Below the pieces are notes generated by a model, which was given only the letters and a program-made list of their open reading frames with translations, was not told the origin of the DNA and made no database searches. From Mycobacterium sp. UM_CSW (GTDB lineage Bacteria; Actinomycetota; Actinomycetes; Mycobacteriales; Mycobacteriaceae), in contig NZ_AUWQ01000033.1 of NCBI RefSeq assembly GCF_000455205.1, positions 1 through 64,000 on the forward strand: a stretch of DNA of 64,000 nt. Reading direction: 5' to 3'. Positions 41,394-53,111 of this stretch are shown here, in pieces. The stretch's first letter is position 1; every line of letters starts with the position of its first letter. The position numbers and the translations under genes were made by a program.

Positions 41394-42323
41394 CTACATC
41401 CCTAGGTGTACCGAACTGTCGGCGTTCCTCTCGGGGGCCGACGGGGTCGTCGACGCGATGAAGTCCTCCAGGATTTCCGCCACAGCCGATGGGGCCTCCA
41501 CATGAGGAAAGTGCCCGATTCCCTCGAGCACCTCGAGCCGACTGCCGTCCAGCGCATCATGGGCAGCGTAGGCGTGGGCCACGGGAATGATTCGGTCCTG
41601 GTCGCCCCAGATCAGCACAACGGGCATCCCAGCGGTGAGGTGGATCTTGTTCAAAGCGCTGACCGCCTGACCGCGGTAGTCCACCACTGAGCGCAACGTC
41701 CGCAAAAAGGCTTGGCGGGTCCGTCGATCGGACAGCGAGGAGTAGGCGTGCCACATCTGACCGGCTCGCGGCGACTGGACCCCGGCCGAAGTCAGCCACG
41801 AACCCAGCTTGTTCCCGAGGTTCAGCACCGGCTGCGGTGCGACGACGGGCAATACGAACTCGGCGCCCGGTGCAGACAGGATCCGTAGCACGGGGCTGAG
41901 GTCGGGCCCGAGGCCACCGCTGCCGATGAGGGCCAGCCGCTCGCAATGCTCCCGGTGCTGGTGGGCGAACTGCATCGCGATGCCGCCGCCGAGAGACTGC
42001 CCAATAACCGTTGCCCGGTCCACCCCGAGTTCGTCGAGCAGGTCGCGCAGAAAGACGGCGAAGGCTCCCAGCGAGTAGTCGCCACGCGGCTTCGCGGACA
42101 TGCCGTGGCCAAGCAGGTCCGGCGCGATGACGCGGTATTTCTTCGACAGCTGCGGAATGATCGCATGCCACGTCGCGGAGCTGCCGGCCATGCCGTGTAT
42201 GAGCAACACGACAGCGCCGTCGCCGGCATCCCGGTAGGCGATCTGGTCTCCGTGAAGTTCGAGATACTTCAATTCGCTCATGTCACCGTTTACCCAGCTT
42301 CGGTAGTCGGACGCATCGGCCAT
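41394..42323 (-). CDS. Alpha/beta hydrolase (Rv2715-like)
   Basis: 309 aa. VVLLIHGMAGSSATWHAII (oxyanion loop), APDLLGHGMSAKPRGDYS, nucleophile Ser in VIGQSLGGGIAMQFAHQ, Asp in VLIWGDQDRIIP, and His in EGIGHFPHVEAP form a full triad. Resembles Rv2715 and meta-cleavage product hydrolases. The ATG at 42323 is used; a GTG at 42338 and an ATG at 42281 are alternatives. Stop lies 18 bp from the convergent DUF1906 gene; two CGCTACATCCC direct repeats are in that gap. Confidence 0.82.
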   Translation of the reverse strand: MADASDYRSWVNGDMSELKYLELHGDQIAYRDAGDGAVVLLIHGMAGSSATWHAIIPQLSKKYRVIAPDLLGHGMSAKPRGDYSLGAFAVFLRDLLDELGVDRATVIGQSLGGGIAMQFAHQHREHCERLALIGSGGLGPDLSPVLRILSAPGAEFVLPVVAPQPVLNLGNKLGSWLTSAGVQSPRAGQMWHAYSSLSDRRTRQAFLRTLRSVVDYRGQAVSALNKIHLTAGMPVVLIWGDQDRIIPVAHAYAAHDALDGSRLEVLEGIGHFPHVEAPSAVAEILEDFIASTTPSAPERNADSSVHLGM

Positions 42324-42405
42324 TAGCCATTGGTACACAACTTACGCCTTCGTAGGTTACCGGTGGGTAATAGTGTGGCTGGCCTCACGGTTCGCTCGAA
42401 ATAGC

Positions 42406-42440
42406 CGACGCCCCGCGAGCCTGGTGCCCGCGGGGCGTCG
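42406..42440. terminator. Terminator after katG
   Basis: CGACGCCCCGCG (42406-42417) and CGCGGGGCGTCG (42429-42440) form a perfect 12-bp stem with an 11-nt loop, 15 nt beyond the katG stop. Confidence 0.75.
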
Positions 42441-42455
42441 CCTGCTATCCGGCTG

Positions 42456-44726
<2,271 letters not shown>

Positions 44727-44738
44727 TCACGGGAGTGA

Positions 44739-45188
44739 TCAGGACTCTGCCGTCGAGCAGTCGGGGCACATGCCCCAGTAGATGACCTCGGCCTCATCGA
44801 GGACGAAGCCATCCAGAACGTTGTTGTCGTCCAACGGGGTCAAGCAGGGCGCCTCGCCGACCGCGCAGTCGACGTCGTTGATGACCCCGCAGGAGCGGCA
44901 GACGACATGGTGGTGGTTGTCGCCGACGCGGGATTCGTAGCGGGCGACCAGGCCCAGGGGCTGGATCCGCCGCACCAGGCCCGCGGCGGTCAGCGCGCTC
45001 AGCACGTCGTAGACGGCCTGGCGGGAAACGTCGGGCAGATCCCCGCGTACGGCGTTGAAGATCGTGTCGGTGTCGGCATGGGGGTGGGCGTGCACCGCCT
45101 CCAAGACGGCGACCCGGGGGCGGGTCACGCGCAGGTCGGCCATGCGCAGCCGGTCCGCGTAACTCGCCGATGAGGACACGTGGTCCAT
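44739..45188 (-). CDS. furA: FurA redox/iron-responsive repressor
   Basis: 149 aa Fur-family repressor. Winged helix RVTRPRVAVLEAVHAHPHADTDTIF and DVSRQAVYDVLSALTAAGLVRRI; metal sites HHHVVCRSCGVINDVDC and a C-terminal CPDC motif, so the structural zinc cysteines are present. In mycobacteria FurA represses the furA-katG operon until oxidised. The operator-like sequence directly upstream matches the known one. Confidence 0.95.
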   Translation of the reverse strand: MDHVSSSASYADRLRMADLRVTRPRVAVLEAVHAHPHADTDTIFNAVRGDLPDVSRQAVYDVLSALTAAGLVRRIQPLGLVARYESRVGDNHHHVVCRSCGVINDVDCAVGEAPCLTPLDDNNVLDGFVLDEAEVIYWGMCPDCSTAES

Positions 45189-45200
45189 ATCACTCTCTTA

Positions 45201-45220
45201 TTTGGAATCAGTCAAGACTT
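45201..45220 (-). promoter_or_regulatory. FurA operator/promoter of furA-katG
   Basis: On the minus strand AGTCTTGACTGATTCCAA, which matches the A/T-rich FurA-binding sequence described upstream of M. tuberculosis furA (from memory). TAAGAG follows, 6 nt before the ATG, so a leaderless start is likely as in other mycobacteria. Confidence 0.65.
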
Positions 45221-45326
45221 TCCATGGGGCGAGCCGCCGAATTGGTGGTGAACCGTGCCCATCCTGTCGGTGGGTCGGACCCGAATGACGTTGCGCCAGA
45301 GCGCGACTCTGCGACCCCAGGAGACC

Positions 45327-46592
45327 TTAGGAAGCCGGCTTCAGGGCGCTGCCGTTGCGCCACTGGTCCCAGCTCAGCGTCCAGTCGCCGTTCTGGGCCA
45401 GCGTCAGCGGCGGCCCACCGCTGTTGCGGACCTCGACGACGTCCCCGGGTACGGAGAAGTCGTAGAACCACTTCGCGTTGTCGGCGTTGAGGTTCAGGCA
45501 CCCGTGCGAGGTGTCCCGGTGGCCCTGGGCCCACACCGTTGCGTCGAGCTCGTGCAGGTAGATACCGTCGGTGCTGATCTTGGTCGCGTAGTTAATGGTC
45601 TCGCGGTAGCCGAGGCGCGAGTTCTTGGGCAGGCCGAAGGTCGAGGAGTCCATCACGACGGGGTTGCCCTTGTCGATCACGGTGTAGATGCCCGACGGCG
45701 TCCACAGCGAGATGGTGCGACCGCCGACGTCCTCGGTGCCGCCCATCCCCATCGAGGTGGGCATGGTGCGGACCAGCTTGCCGTTGTCGAAGACGCTGAC
45801 CTGTTTGGTGGCGTCGTCGGCGATGGAGACGTGCGCGTCGCCGATCCGGAACGATACCCGCGTGTCGTCTTGCCCGAATAGTCCGTCGCCCAAGGCAATT
45901 CCGTAGATTTTCGCTTCGGCGGTGACGGTCGTTCCCGGGGCGTAGTAGTGCTCGGGTCGCCAGTGGGCGTTTTGGCTGTCGACCCAGAACCATGAGCCCT
46001 GCACCGGCGGGTTGGTGGTCACACTCAGCTGTCGCTCGGCGGCGGCCCGGTCGGTGATCTGCTCGTCGAAGTGGGCGACGACCACCATTCCGACGCCGTA
46101 GGTGCCGCCGTCGTGCAGCGCGGCCTCCGAGGTGGTGGTGAACGAAACCTTGGTCTGGTTGGACGGACGCAGCGTCGAGAACGACGAGACCTGCGTCGCC
46201 GCAACGCCGTTGGGCCCGCGGGCGGTGACGGTCAGCGTGTAGGTGCGCCCGTATCCCAGCGGCACGGTGGGCTTCCAGGCGGTGTTGTCCGGGGTGGCGA
46301 TGCCCTCGATCGGTTTGCCGCTCTCGTTGACCATGCGAACGTCCGTCAGCGTCCCCGCGTCGGCCTTCACCATGACCGGCGCGACCGGGTCGACGTCGTG
46401 CGCGTTGGGTCCGGGCGTGATCGTTATCCGAGCCGCGGCAGGCTCTTTCGCGCCGGGGCCGGGGCACGCGCCGTGCGGGCATCTGACCGACGTTGCCAGC
46501 TGGATCGCGCCCACCACCCCGGCCACGAGCAACACCGCGAACAGGAGCGGGCGCAGCCATCCAACTGCCGGGCGAGGGGCGATCATGTGCAT
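45327..46592 (-). CDS. L,D-transpeptidase, LdtMt2-like
   Basis: 421 aa. N-terminal membrane anchor (WLRPLLFAVLLVAGVVGAIQL), two Ig-like domains (about 50-150 and 150-260; LGYGRTYTLTVTARG, VQGSWFWVDSQNAHWRPEHYY), then a YkuD domain with the catalytic signature H-x-S-H-G-C (DTSHGCLNLN) and a C-terminal cap NGDWTLSWDQW. Makes 3-3 cross-links in peptidoglycan, insensitive to most penicillins. Unlike LdtMt2 it has no lipobox. The start could be 46586. Confidence 0.9.
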   Translation of the reverse strand: MHMIAPRPAVGWLRPLLFAVLLVAGVVGAIQLATSVRCPHGACPGPGAKEPAAARITITPGPNAHDVDPVAPVMVKADAGTLTDVRMVNESGKPIEGIATPDNTAWKPTVPLGYGRTYTLTVTARGPNGVAATQVSSFSTLRPSNQTKVSFTTTSEAALHDGGTYGVGMVVVAHFDEQITDRAAAERQLSVTTNPPVQGSWFWVDSQNAHWRPEHYYAPGTTVTAEAKIYGIALGDGLFGQDDTRVSFRIGDAHVSIADDATKQVSVFDNGKLVRTMPTSMGMGGTEDVGGRTISLWTPSGIYTVIDKGNPVVMDSSTFGLPKNSRLGYRETINYATKISTDGIYLHELDATVWAQGHRDTSHGCLNLNADNAKWFYDFSVPGDVVEVRNSGGPPLTLAQNGDWTLSWDQWRNGSALKPAS

Positions 46593-46662
46593 CAAATAGC
46601 CCAGGGCGTACGCCCTGAAACGTGGCGCGGGCCGCGTCGCCCGCGCGGAGGATCATGGGGTC

Positions 46663-47424
46663 ATGGCCGACGACGAACTCGACAGTCTGTACTGGACCGA
46701 GCCGGAGGCTTTCACCGCCGAACGCAACAGACTGGCCAAAGCCGCGAAGGACCGCGGTGACGCGGCGGCCGCTCAACGTATCTCCGCGGCGCGCAAACCC
46801 ACCGCCGCAGCCTGGATCGTCAACCGGATCGCGCTCTCGCAGAAGGACACCAAGAAACGCCTCGCCGACCTCGGTGACCGCCTGCGCGACGCGCACGCCG
46901 CGATGGACGGCGAACGCATCCGGGCGCTGTCCGCCGAGCAACACAAGCTGATCGAGGGGCTCGCTCGCGCCGCGTTCGAAGCGGCCGACGTCAAGCGGCC
47001 GTCCGCGGCGGTGCGCGAGGACGTGACCGCCACCCTGCAAGCCGCGATCGCCGACCCCGACGTCAGGGAGCGACTCGGCCGATTGGCCAAGCCCGAGCGA
47101 TGGTCGGGTTTCGGCGGGTTCGGCGACGCGGCGCCGGCCCGGCCGGCGAAGCGTTCGCAGACCGCCGCGGAGCGGCGCCGGGAGAAGTTGACCGCGGCCG
47201 TCACCGACGCCGAGCAGGCCCAAGCCGCCGCCGACGACGCCCTCTCGAAGCAGCAAGCCGAACGCGACGCGGCCCGGCAACGACGCGACGAAGCGATTGC
47301 GACCCTGCGCAAGGCCGAGCGCGAACTCGACAAGGCCGAGGCCGCCTACGACAAGGCGAAGCGCGCCAGCCGCGCGGCCGCCGAATCGCTGAAGGAGGCG
47401 AAAGCCCAGCTCAACAAGGCGTGA
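46663..47424 (+). CDS. Coiled-coil-rich cytoplasmic protein of unknown function
   Basis: 253 aa. Conserved-looking N-terminal part (LDSLYWTEPEAFTAERNRLAK, ARKPTAAAWIVNRIA) and a long Ala/Glu/Lys/Arg coiled coil (about 165-253: AERRREKLTAAVTDAEQAQA through KAQLNKA). No membrane segment or enzyme motif. RBS GGAGGATC before the ATG. Similar proteins occur across actinobacteria without known role. Divergent from the transpeptidase gene. Confidence 0.7.
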   Translation: MADDELDSLYWTEPEAFTAERNRLAKAAKDRGDAAAAQRISAARKPTAAAWIVNRIALSQKDTKKRLADLGDRLRDAHAAMDGERIRALSAEQHKLIEGLARAAFEAADVKRPSAAVREDVTATLQAAIADPDVRERLGRLAKPERWSGFGGFGDAAPARPAKRSQTAAERRREKLTAAVTDAEQAQAAADDALSKQQAERDAARQRRDEAIATLRKAERELDKAEAAYDKAKRASRAAAESLKEAKAQLNKA

Positions 47425-47483
47425 CAGCAATTCTGCGGGGGGCGCGCAGTTTCCGTCGACGCTGCGGGGGTATCAGCCCAGCC

Positions 47484-49013
47484 GTGACTTCTTTATGGCT
47501 ATCCCACCGCGCCGAACCGACCTGGACCGCAAGCCGGCTTGAGGACGGCCCACGTTCCGCCGATGTCATCGTCGTCGGCGCCGGGATCACCGGGCTGATG
47601 ACGGCCGTCCTGCTGGCCCGCGCGGGCAAGGACGTGTTGGTGGTCGAGGCCCGCACGGTCGGTTCCTGCGCGACGGGAAACACCACCGCGAAGATCAGTT
47701 TGCTTCAGGGCAGCCAGCTATCGAAGATCCTGCCCAGGCACGGCCTGGACGTGGCCCGCGCCTACGTCGACGGCAATCGCGAGGGCCAGGAGTGGGTGCT
47801 GCAGCACTGCGAGTCGAACGGCGTCGCCGTGCAGCGCGAGGACGCCTATACCTACGCCCAGTCGGCTCGGGGCGTGTTGTCCGCGCGCGCGGAGCTGGCG
47901 GCCTGCCAGGCGGTGGGCCTGGGCGCCGTGTGGGACGACGCCGCCGACGTGCCGTTTCCGTACCACGGCGGCGTGCGGCTGCCCGACCAGGCCCAGTTCG
48001 ACCCCATGCCGTTCCTCGACTCGCTGGCCACCGAGTTGCTCGGCCGCGGCGGGCGGCTGGTCGAGCACACCCGGGTGCGGCGGGTGTCCTGGCGCGGCAA
48101 GGGGGTGCGGGTGCACGTCAACGACGCCGCGCGCCAGGACGTCGAGCTGCAGGCCGAGCAGCTGGTGCTCGCCACCGGAATCCCGATCCTGGATCGCGGC
48201 GGCTACTTCGCGCGCGTGAAGCCAAGCCGGTCCTACTGCCTGGCGTTCAAGGTCCCCGGCAACATCACCCGGCCGATGATGATTTCCACCGACTCGCCGA
48301 CCCGTTCGGTCCGCTACGCGCCCGTCGCGGACGGCGAGCGGCTGATCGTCGGCGGGGCCGGCCACACGGTGGGCCGCAAGAAGAGCCCGTCGAAGTCGTT
48401 GCAGGAACTCTCATCGTGGGCGCGCAAGCACTACCCGGGGTCCGTGCAGACCCATTTCTGGTCGGCGCAGGATTACACGCCAATCGACTACCTGCCGTAT
48501 GTGGGCCCCATCTTGCCGAACACCGAAACCATCTTCGTCGCAACGGGTTTCAACAAGTGGGGCATGACCAACGGCCCCGCGGCCGCGTTGGCGTTGTCCA
48601 GCCGCATCCTGGGCGGGCGGATGGATTGGGCCGGCGCGTTCGCCAGCTGGAGCCCGCACGAGCTGTCGGGCTTGCTGATGGCACTGCAGGCCAACCTCGA
48701 GGTGGGCTTCGACCTGGCGAAGGGTTGGATCACCCCGGCGATACGCGCCGGCCGCCGCAGCCCCGTCAACGGCGAGGGCGGCGTGGTGAGCGGGCCCCCG
48801 TGGCACCTGGAGGCCCGCTGCCGCGTGGACGGCACCGAGCACCGCGTTTCGCCGGTGTGCCCGCACCTGGGTGGGATCGTCAACTGGAACGACGCCGACC
48901 AGGCGTGGGAATGCCCGCTGCACGGGTCGCGCTTCGCCCCGGACGGCACCCTTCTGGAAGGCCCGGCGACCAGGGATCTGACACGTAGTGCGCCGAACGT
49001 GTACTCGGGGTAG
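47484..49013 (+). CDS. FAD-dependent oxidoreductase with C-terminal Rieske domain
   Basis: 509 aa. N-terminal DAO-type FAD domain: VIVVGAGITGLMTAVLLARAGKDVLVVEA, GNTTAKISLLQG and ATGFNKWGMTNGPAAALAL. The last 90 residues are a Rieske [2Fe-2S] domain with C-x-H (VCPHLGG) and C-x-x-H (CPLHGSRF). This two-domain architecture is known in bacteria, but the substrate is not. GTG start. Convergent with the next methyltransferase gene, 4 bp apart. Confidence 0.85.
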   Translation: MTSLWLSHRAEPTWTASRLEDGPRSADVIVVGAGITGLMTAVLLARAGKDVLVVEARTVGSCATGNTTAKISLLQGSQLSKILPRHGLDVARAYVDGNREGQEWVLQHCESNGVAVQREDAYTYAQSARGVLSARAELAACQAVGLGAVWDDAADVPFPYHGGVRLPDQAQFDPMPFLDSLATELLGRGGRLVEHTRVRRVSWRGKGVRVHVNDAARQDVELQAEQLVLATGIPILDRGGYFARVKPSRSYCLAFKVPGNITRPMMISTDSPTRSVRYAPVADGERLIVGGAGHTVGRKKSPSKSLQELSSWARKHYPGSVQTHFWSAQDYTPIDYLPYVGPILPNTETIFVATGFNKWGMTNGPAAALALSSRILGGRMDWAGAFASWSPHELSGLLMALQANLEVGFDLAKGWITPAIRAGRRSPVNGEGGVVSGPPWHLEARCRVDGTEHRVSPVCPHLGGIVNWNDADQAWECPLHGSRFAPDGTLLEGPATRDLTRSAPNVYSG

Positions 49014-49017
49014 GCCC

Positions 49018-50061
49018 TCAGCCCGACTTTTGGTAGACGAGCCAGCGCAACTCGATCGGGGACTGATCGCGCGGGATGTCGAACACGTCGAGGCCGCTGG
49101 CCCAGCTCTCGAACCAGCCCGTCGGAGGCCAGGCGCCCTCCGGTAGGTGAGCCTTCTCGTAGTCGTACGCCGAATCGTCGGCGACGAGGTCGAACGGCAG
49201 CCCGGTCGCCGCGTTCGATACCTCGTCACGCGTGAAGATCATTGTGTTGCACTGCTGCCCGAGTTCAATCGCGGCTCTGTCGGGGGTATAGCCGGGCCGC
49301 GGCAGGAACGTGTTGAACACCAGGCGCCCACCCGGGGCCAACACATCGGCGGCGAGTTCGAACACGCCGCGCAATTCGTGCGGCGTACGGAAGTCGGGCA
49401 CCACCTCGGAGAGGACCATCAGCTGGTACTCGTCGCGGACGCCCTCCATGGCGGTGAAGACGTCGCTCTGCATGACGCGCACCCCGAGCGATTCGCGTTC
49501 CACGTCCGCGCGCATGAGCTCGGCGAACTTCGGCGCCATCTCCACGGCGTCCACGGGATGGCCGCGCCGCGCCAGGGCCACCGCGTTGCGCCCGGTTCCG
49601 GCGCCGACGTCCAGTACCCGACAGCTCGCCGGGTCGGCCGCCTCGCAGGCCAGCGCGAGCACGCGTGCGTCGGGTTCGGCGCCGAACAGGGGCGCCGGCC
49701 GGGTCTCGACCCAGTTGTCGTAGTCGGCCTCGACGGTGCGCCATTCGGCGTTGACGCGATAGTTCAGACCCGTTCCGAAGGGAACCTGAAACGAGATGAT
49801 GATCTCCGAACGCTGGGAGGCCTTGAAGGCCTTCGCCAGCTCGGTCTCCAGCACCTTGTTGAGCTGACGAGCTTGTTCGGGCGTATACGGCACACCCAGC
49901 GTCGCGCACAGGTTGGCGCACAACTGGGCGTACTCGTCGATCATGCCGGGAACGGCGGGCACCGAAATCTGGCCCTCGGCCATCGACCGGCGGTACACCC
50001 GGCTGACCATCGCTTCGCGCAACCTCGGCGTGTCGAACGGTTTGGGCTGCGGCGCGTCCAC
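49018..50061 (-). CDS. SAM-dependent methyltransferase with N-terminal extension
   Basis: 347 aa. A helical N-terminal domain of about 110 residues (VSRVYRRSMAEGQISVPAVP..LNKVLETELAKAFKA) precedes the methyltransferase core: CRVLDVGAGTGRNAVALARRGHPVDAVEMAPKF, VRVMQSDVFTAMEG, MVLSEVVPDFRTP. Core resembles the TehB/Methyltransf_25 group. GTG start. The N-terminal domain is not one I recognise. Divergent from the PPE gene; the 220-bp gap shows only the RBS GGAGGG before that gene. Confidence 0.8.
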   Translation of the reverse strand: MDAPQPKPFDTPRLREAMVSRVYRRSMAEGQISVPAVPGMIDEYAQLCANLCATLGVPYTPEQARQLNKVLETELAKAFKASQRSEIIISFQVPFGTGLNYRVNAEWRTVEADYDNWVETRPAPLFGAEPDARVLALACEAADPASCRVLDVGAGTGRNAVALARRGHPVDAVEMAPKFAELMRADVERESLGVRVMQSDVFTAMEGVRDEYQLMVLSEVVPDFRTPHELRGVFELAADVLAPGGRLVFNTFLPRPGYTPDRAAIELGQQCNTMIFTRDEVSNAATGLPFDLVADDSAYDYEKAHLPEGAWPPTGWFESWASGLDVFDIPRDQSPIELRWLVYQKSG

Positions 50062-50281
50062 GAGACTCTTCTACACGACCCGATCCGCGGTCGCACAGGG
50101 GCCGCCGTCCTACACCACCCGTTAACACTGCCGTTTGGCGGGGTATTAGCCAAGTTCACGTGCCGGACATGTACTACTGGGGGAAGTGCAATCGTTTGCC
50201 GGTCCGATTCGGCCGCGCCGCCCAACTAGTCGGGAAGCCGTCCGTGTCCTGGCGGCGTTTGGCTCGATCGGAGGGAACGAC

Positions 50282-51631
50282 ATGGACTTCGCGGCATTAC
50301 CGCCCGAGATCAACTCCGCCCGGATGTACACCGGCCCCGGCTCGGGACCGCTGCTGGCCGCCGCGACGGCCTGGGACGGGCTGGCCGCCGCCCTGCACGC
50401 GGCGGCGAGTTCCTACCAATCGGAGGTGGCGGCGCTGACCGCCGGGCCCTGGCTGGGCCCGACCTCGGGGTTGATGGCGGCTGCGGCCGCCCCGTACGTG
50501 GCGTGGACGAGAACCTCCGCCGCGCAGGCCGAGCAGGCCGCCAACCAGGCCAAGGCCGCGGCCGGCGCCTACGAGACGGCGTTCGCGCAGACGATTCCGC
50601 CGCCGGCGGTCGCGGCCAACCGCAGCCTGCTGCTGGCACTGGTCGCGACCAATATCTTCGGTCAGAACACCCCCGCGATCGCGACCACCGAGGCGCAGTA
50701 CGCCGAGATGTGGGCCCAGGACGCCTCCGCCATGTACGGCTATGCGGCCGCGTCGGCGTCGGCGACGACGCTGACGCCGTTCGCGCCGCCGCCGCGAAAC
50801 ACCAGCTCCGCCGGGCCGGCCGCGCAGGCCGCGGCGGTGGCGCAAGCCACCGGCACCTCCGCGGGACAGGCGCAGAGCGCGGTGTCGAGCGCGCCGCAGG
50901 CGATCGCCGCGGTGCCCGCCGCGCTGACCAGCCTCGCGGCCACCCCGGCCCAGGCCGGGCCGCTCGACCTGCTGGCCGTGCTGGCCAACTTGAGTGGTGT
51001 TTTCATCGACCCCGAGTTGAGCGCGGCGGGGCTTGCCGCCGACACCACGCTTGGCACGACGGCCCTTCCCTACGACGTCGCCGGGTACTACGTCGGTGTC
51101 CACACCGACGACATCGTCAGCGGCTGGGCGGGAATACAGACCTGGCCCGGCTCGGAACCGGTGCCCCCCTCGCCGTTCCCGGTGATCACCAACCTGGCCG
51201 GCGGGTCGGCGGCCACGGCCGGCCTCGCTGAAGCGAAAACCATTGGGGCCCTGTCGGTTCCGCCCGCCTGGGCCGCCGAGACGACGATGATACGGCCCTT
51301 GGCGGTCGCCTTGCCGGCGACCAGCATGGGCGCCGCTGCCGAGGCCTCGACGGGGAGCATGGGCAGCCTGTTCAGCCAGATGGCCCTAGCGGGCATGGCC
51401 GGGCGCGCGATGGCCGGCACCGGCGGCGGAGGCGGTGCCCCGGCCCGCCGGGAGCGGATCGGGGCGCCGACGACAACCGACAAGAAGGCACCGCCGGAAG
51501 CTCCCGCCGGGGGCCCGGTCACGAGCGTCGCCGCCGAGCTTCGTGAGCTCGCGTCGCTGCGCGACTCGGGAATCCTCACCGACGAGGAATTCACCGAACA
51601 GAAGAAGAAACTCCTGTCTCAGATTCCTTAG
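50282..51631 (+). CDS. PPE-SVP protein with C-terminal SHOCT-like domain
   Basis: 449 aa. PPE domain (1-180): [15 protein letters not shown], the [22 protein letters not shown] region, typical of ESX-5-secreted partners. Middle Ala-rich linker; SVP motif [10 protein letters not shown] with Ser325-Pro327. After a low-complexity stretch ([12 protein letters not shown]) the last 37 residues, [30 protein letters not shown], match the SHOCT short C-terminal domain. RBS GGAGGG. No PE partner gene is adjacent, so it may pair with a PE encoded elsewhere. Confidence 0.9.
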   Translation: MDFAALPPEINSARMYTGPGSGPLLAAATAWDGLAAALHAAASSYQSEVAALTAGPWLGPTSGLMAAAAAPYVAWTRTSAAQAEQAANQAKAAAGAYETAFAQTIPPPAVAANRSLLLALVATNIFGQNTPAIATTEAQYAEMWAQDASAMYGYAAASASATTLTPFAPPPRNTSSAGPAAQAAAVAQATGTSAGQAQSAVSSAPQAIAAVPAALTSLAATPAQAGPLDLLAVLANLSGVFIDPELSAAGLAADTTLGTTALPYDVAGYYVGVHTDDIVSGWAGIQTWPGSEPVPPSPFPVITNLAGGSAATAGLAEAKTIGALSVPPAWAAETTMIRPLAVALPATSMGAAAEASTGSMGSLFSQMALAGMAGRAMAGTGGGGGAPARRERIGAPTTTDKKAPPEAPAGGPVTSVAAELRELASLRDSGILTDEEFTEQKKKLLSQIP

Positions 51632-51905
51632 CAAATCGTCGGCCATGGCAACAGTTGCCTTTTGACAGCAAACGAAGCTATGCACCGGTTGGTTACGCCG
51701 TGTATTCGGCGGCGTTGCATTCTCGCCAACTCGCGAAGGCTTTGAAAAAACCGGCCGCCTGGATCGTCGTCATCAACCGAGGCATCGATCACCCAGGCCC
51801 GGTCGACCGTCTGGCCACGAGTTTCGAAGTTTTTAATATTCATGCCGGGCCGGACGACCATATACTGACGACACCTGAACGCCGACAAGAAAAGAAGGGC
51901 ACGAA
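51632..51905. other. 274-bp gap before the DUF732 gene
   Basis: A/T-richer than its surroundings. Holds TATACT at 51861-51866, a plausible -10 box, and an AAGAAAAGAAGGG ribosome binding region just before the next ATG. An open frame at 51655-51936 has no RBS and is not called. Confidence 0.4.
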
Positions 51906-52229
51906 ATGTCTGCACCTCGCTGGCTGGCCAAACTGACAATTCCCGTGATGGTTGGCGCTGCCCTGACAGCAAGCACCGCGATTGCATCGGCCGACTCGAC
52001 GGACGACGCTTACCTCGCGAAACTGAAAAACCTCGGATTCAGCTGGCCCTCGTCGGGTGACTCCGACATGATCGCACTCGGGCATGCGGTCTGCGCCGAC
52101 CGGATGGCCGGCAAGACGCCCGACGCGATCGCCGCCGACTTGCACTCCGGCATGAGCTCGAAGGGCTTCTCGTTCGCCGACATGACCGGCTGGGTCAGCG
52201 CGGCGGAATCGACCTACTGCCCGGGTTAG
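51906..52229 (+). CDS. Secreted DUF732 protein
   Basis: 107 aa. Sec signal (MSAPRWLAKLTIPVMVGAALTASTAIASADS). Mature domain DDAYLAKLKNLGFSWPSSGDSDMIALGHAVCADRMAG..YCPG with two cysteines, the DUF732 pattern found many times in mycobacteria. Function unknown; exported small helical domain. Confidence 0.88.
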   Translation: MSAPRWLAKLTIPVMVGAALTASTAIASADSTDDAYLAKLKNLGFSWPSSGDSDMIALGHAVCADRMAGKTPDAIAADLHSGMSSKGFSFADMTGWVSAAESTYCPG

Positions 52230-52307
52230 TCGACACCCGGCCGCCGCGACCGCACTACTGTCGTCCCTGACGGTGAACGACGGGTCTCTCGCGGGGGAAA
52301 AGTGCAC

Positions 52308-53111
52308 ATGCGGGTGGAGAGTTTGCGCCGCTACCCGGTGAAGTCGATGCTCGGCGAAACCGTGGACTCCCTGTTCGTCGACGAAGGCGGAGCCGAGGGC
52401 GACCGGCGGCTGGCGCTCGTCGACACCGAAACCGGCCACGTGGCCAGCGCCAAACAGGCGCGGCTCTGGCGCGGGTTGCTGAAATGCACCGCCCACGCCG
52501 ACACCGGTCAGGTCAGGATCAGGCTGCCCGACGGAACCGACGTCACCGCCGACGACCCCGACGTCGACGACGTGCTCTCGCGGCTGCTGGGGCGGACGGT
52601 GCGACTGGTCAGGCAGCGACCGCAGGGTGCGACGCTGGAACGCCCGGATCCCGAGCAGCTGCTCGAGTTCGGGTTGGACGCCGAAGTCGGCGGCCGCATC
52701 CTTGAGATCGCCCAGGCGACCCCGGGCGACTCGTTCACCGACGAGGCCCCGCTGCACGCGATCACCACGGCCACCCTCGAGCACATCGACGTGGAGGCGC
52801 TGCGCTACCGGCCCAACCTGGTGATCGCGACGCCACCGGGCCATCCTCCCTACGCCGAAAATGATTGGGCGGGAAGGGAAATAGTGGTAGGGGAGGCGCG
52901 GCTGCGAGCCCTGACGGCCACCTCACGGTGTGTGGTGCCGACGCTGGAGCACGGCCCGTTGCCCCGAGCCCCGCACGCGCTTCGCATTCCGGCGGCCGAG
53001 AACCGTTGGGACACGGGCGGTCACGGACCGCAGCCGTGCGCGGGGGCCTACCTGGAGGTGGTTCAGCAGGGCGTCATTCGGGTCGGTGACCCCGTCACCA
53101 TCGGCCCGTAA
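52308..53111 (+). CDS. MOSC-domain protein (mARC/YcbX-like)
   Basis: 267 aa. MOSC_N barrel (VESLRRYPVKSMLGETVDSLFVDEGGAEGDRRLALVD) then the MOSC domain with RPNLVIATPP, WAGREIVVGEARL and the conserved Cys in TSRCVVPTLE, the molybdenum ligand in family members. Such proteins reduce N-hydroxylated compounds or transfer sulphur. ATG at 52308; GTG at 52302 is an alternative. Directly abuts the convergent small membrane protein gene. Confidence 0.85.
   Translation: MRVESLRRYPVKSMLGETVDSLFVDEGGAEGDRRLALVDTETGHVASAKQARLWRGLLKCTAHADTGQVRIRLPDGTDVTADDPDVDDVLSRLLGRTVRLVRQRPQGATLERPDPEQLLEFGLDAEVGGRILEIAQATPGDSFTDEAPLHAITTATLEHIDVEALRYRPNLVIATPPGHPPYAENDWAGREIVVGEARLRALTATSRCVVPTLEHGPLPRAPHALRIPAAENRWDTGGHGPQPCAGAYLEVVQQGVIRVGDPVTIGP

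Noticed and set aside
41385-41402. Two CGCTACATCCC direct repeats between convergent genes
   Set aside because: Only two short copies; no array, spacer regularity or further copies, so not a CRISPR or VNTR call.
45592-47430. 612-codon minus-strand frame across the transpeptidase and the coiled-coil gene
   Set aside because: It shadows two real genes in other frames and has no recognisable domain.
51655-51936. 93-codon frame before the DUF732 gene
   Set aside because: TTG start without an RBS, overlap with a gene having a clear signal peptide, and no motif.
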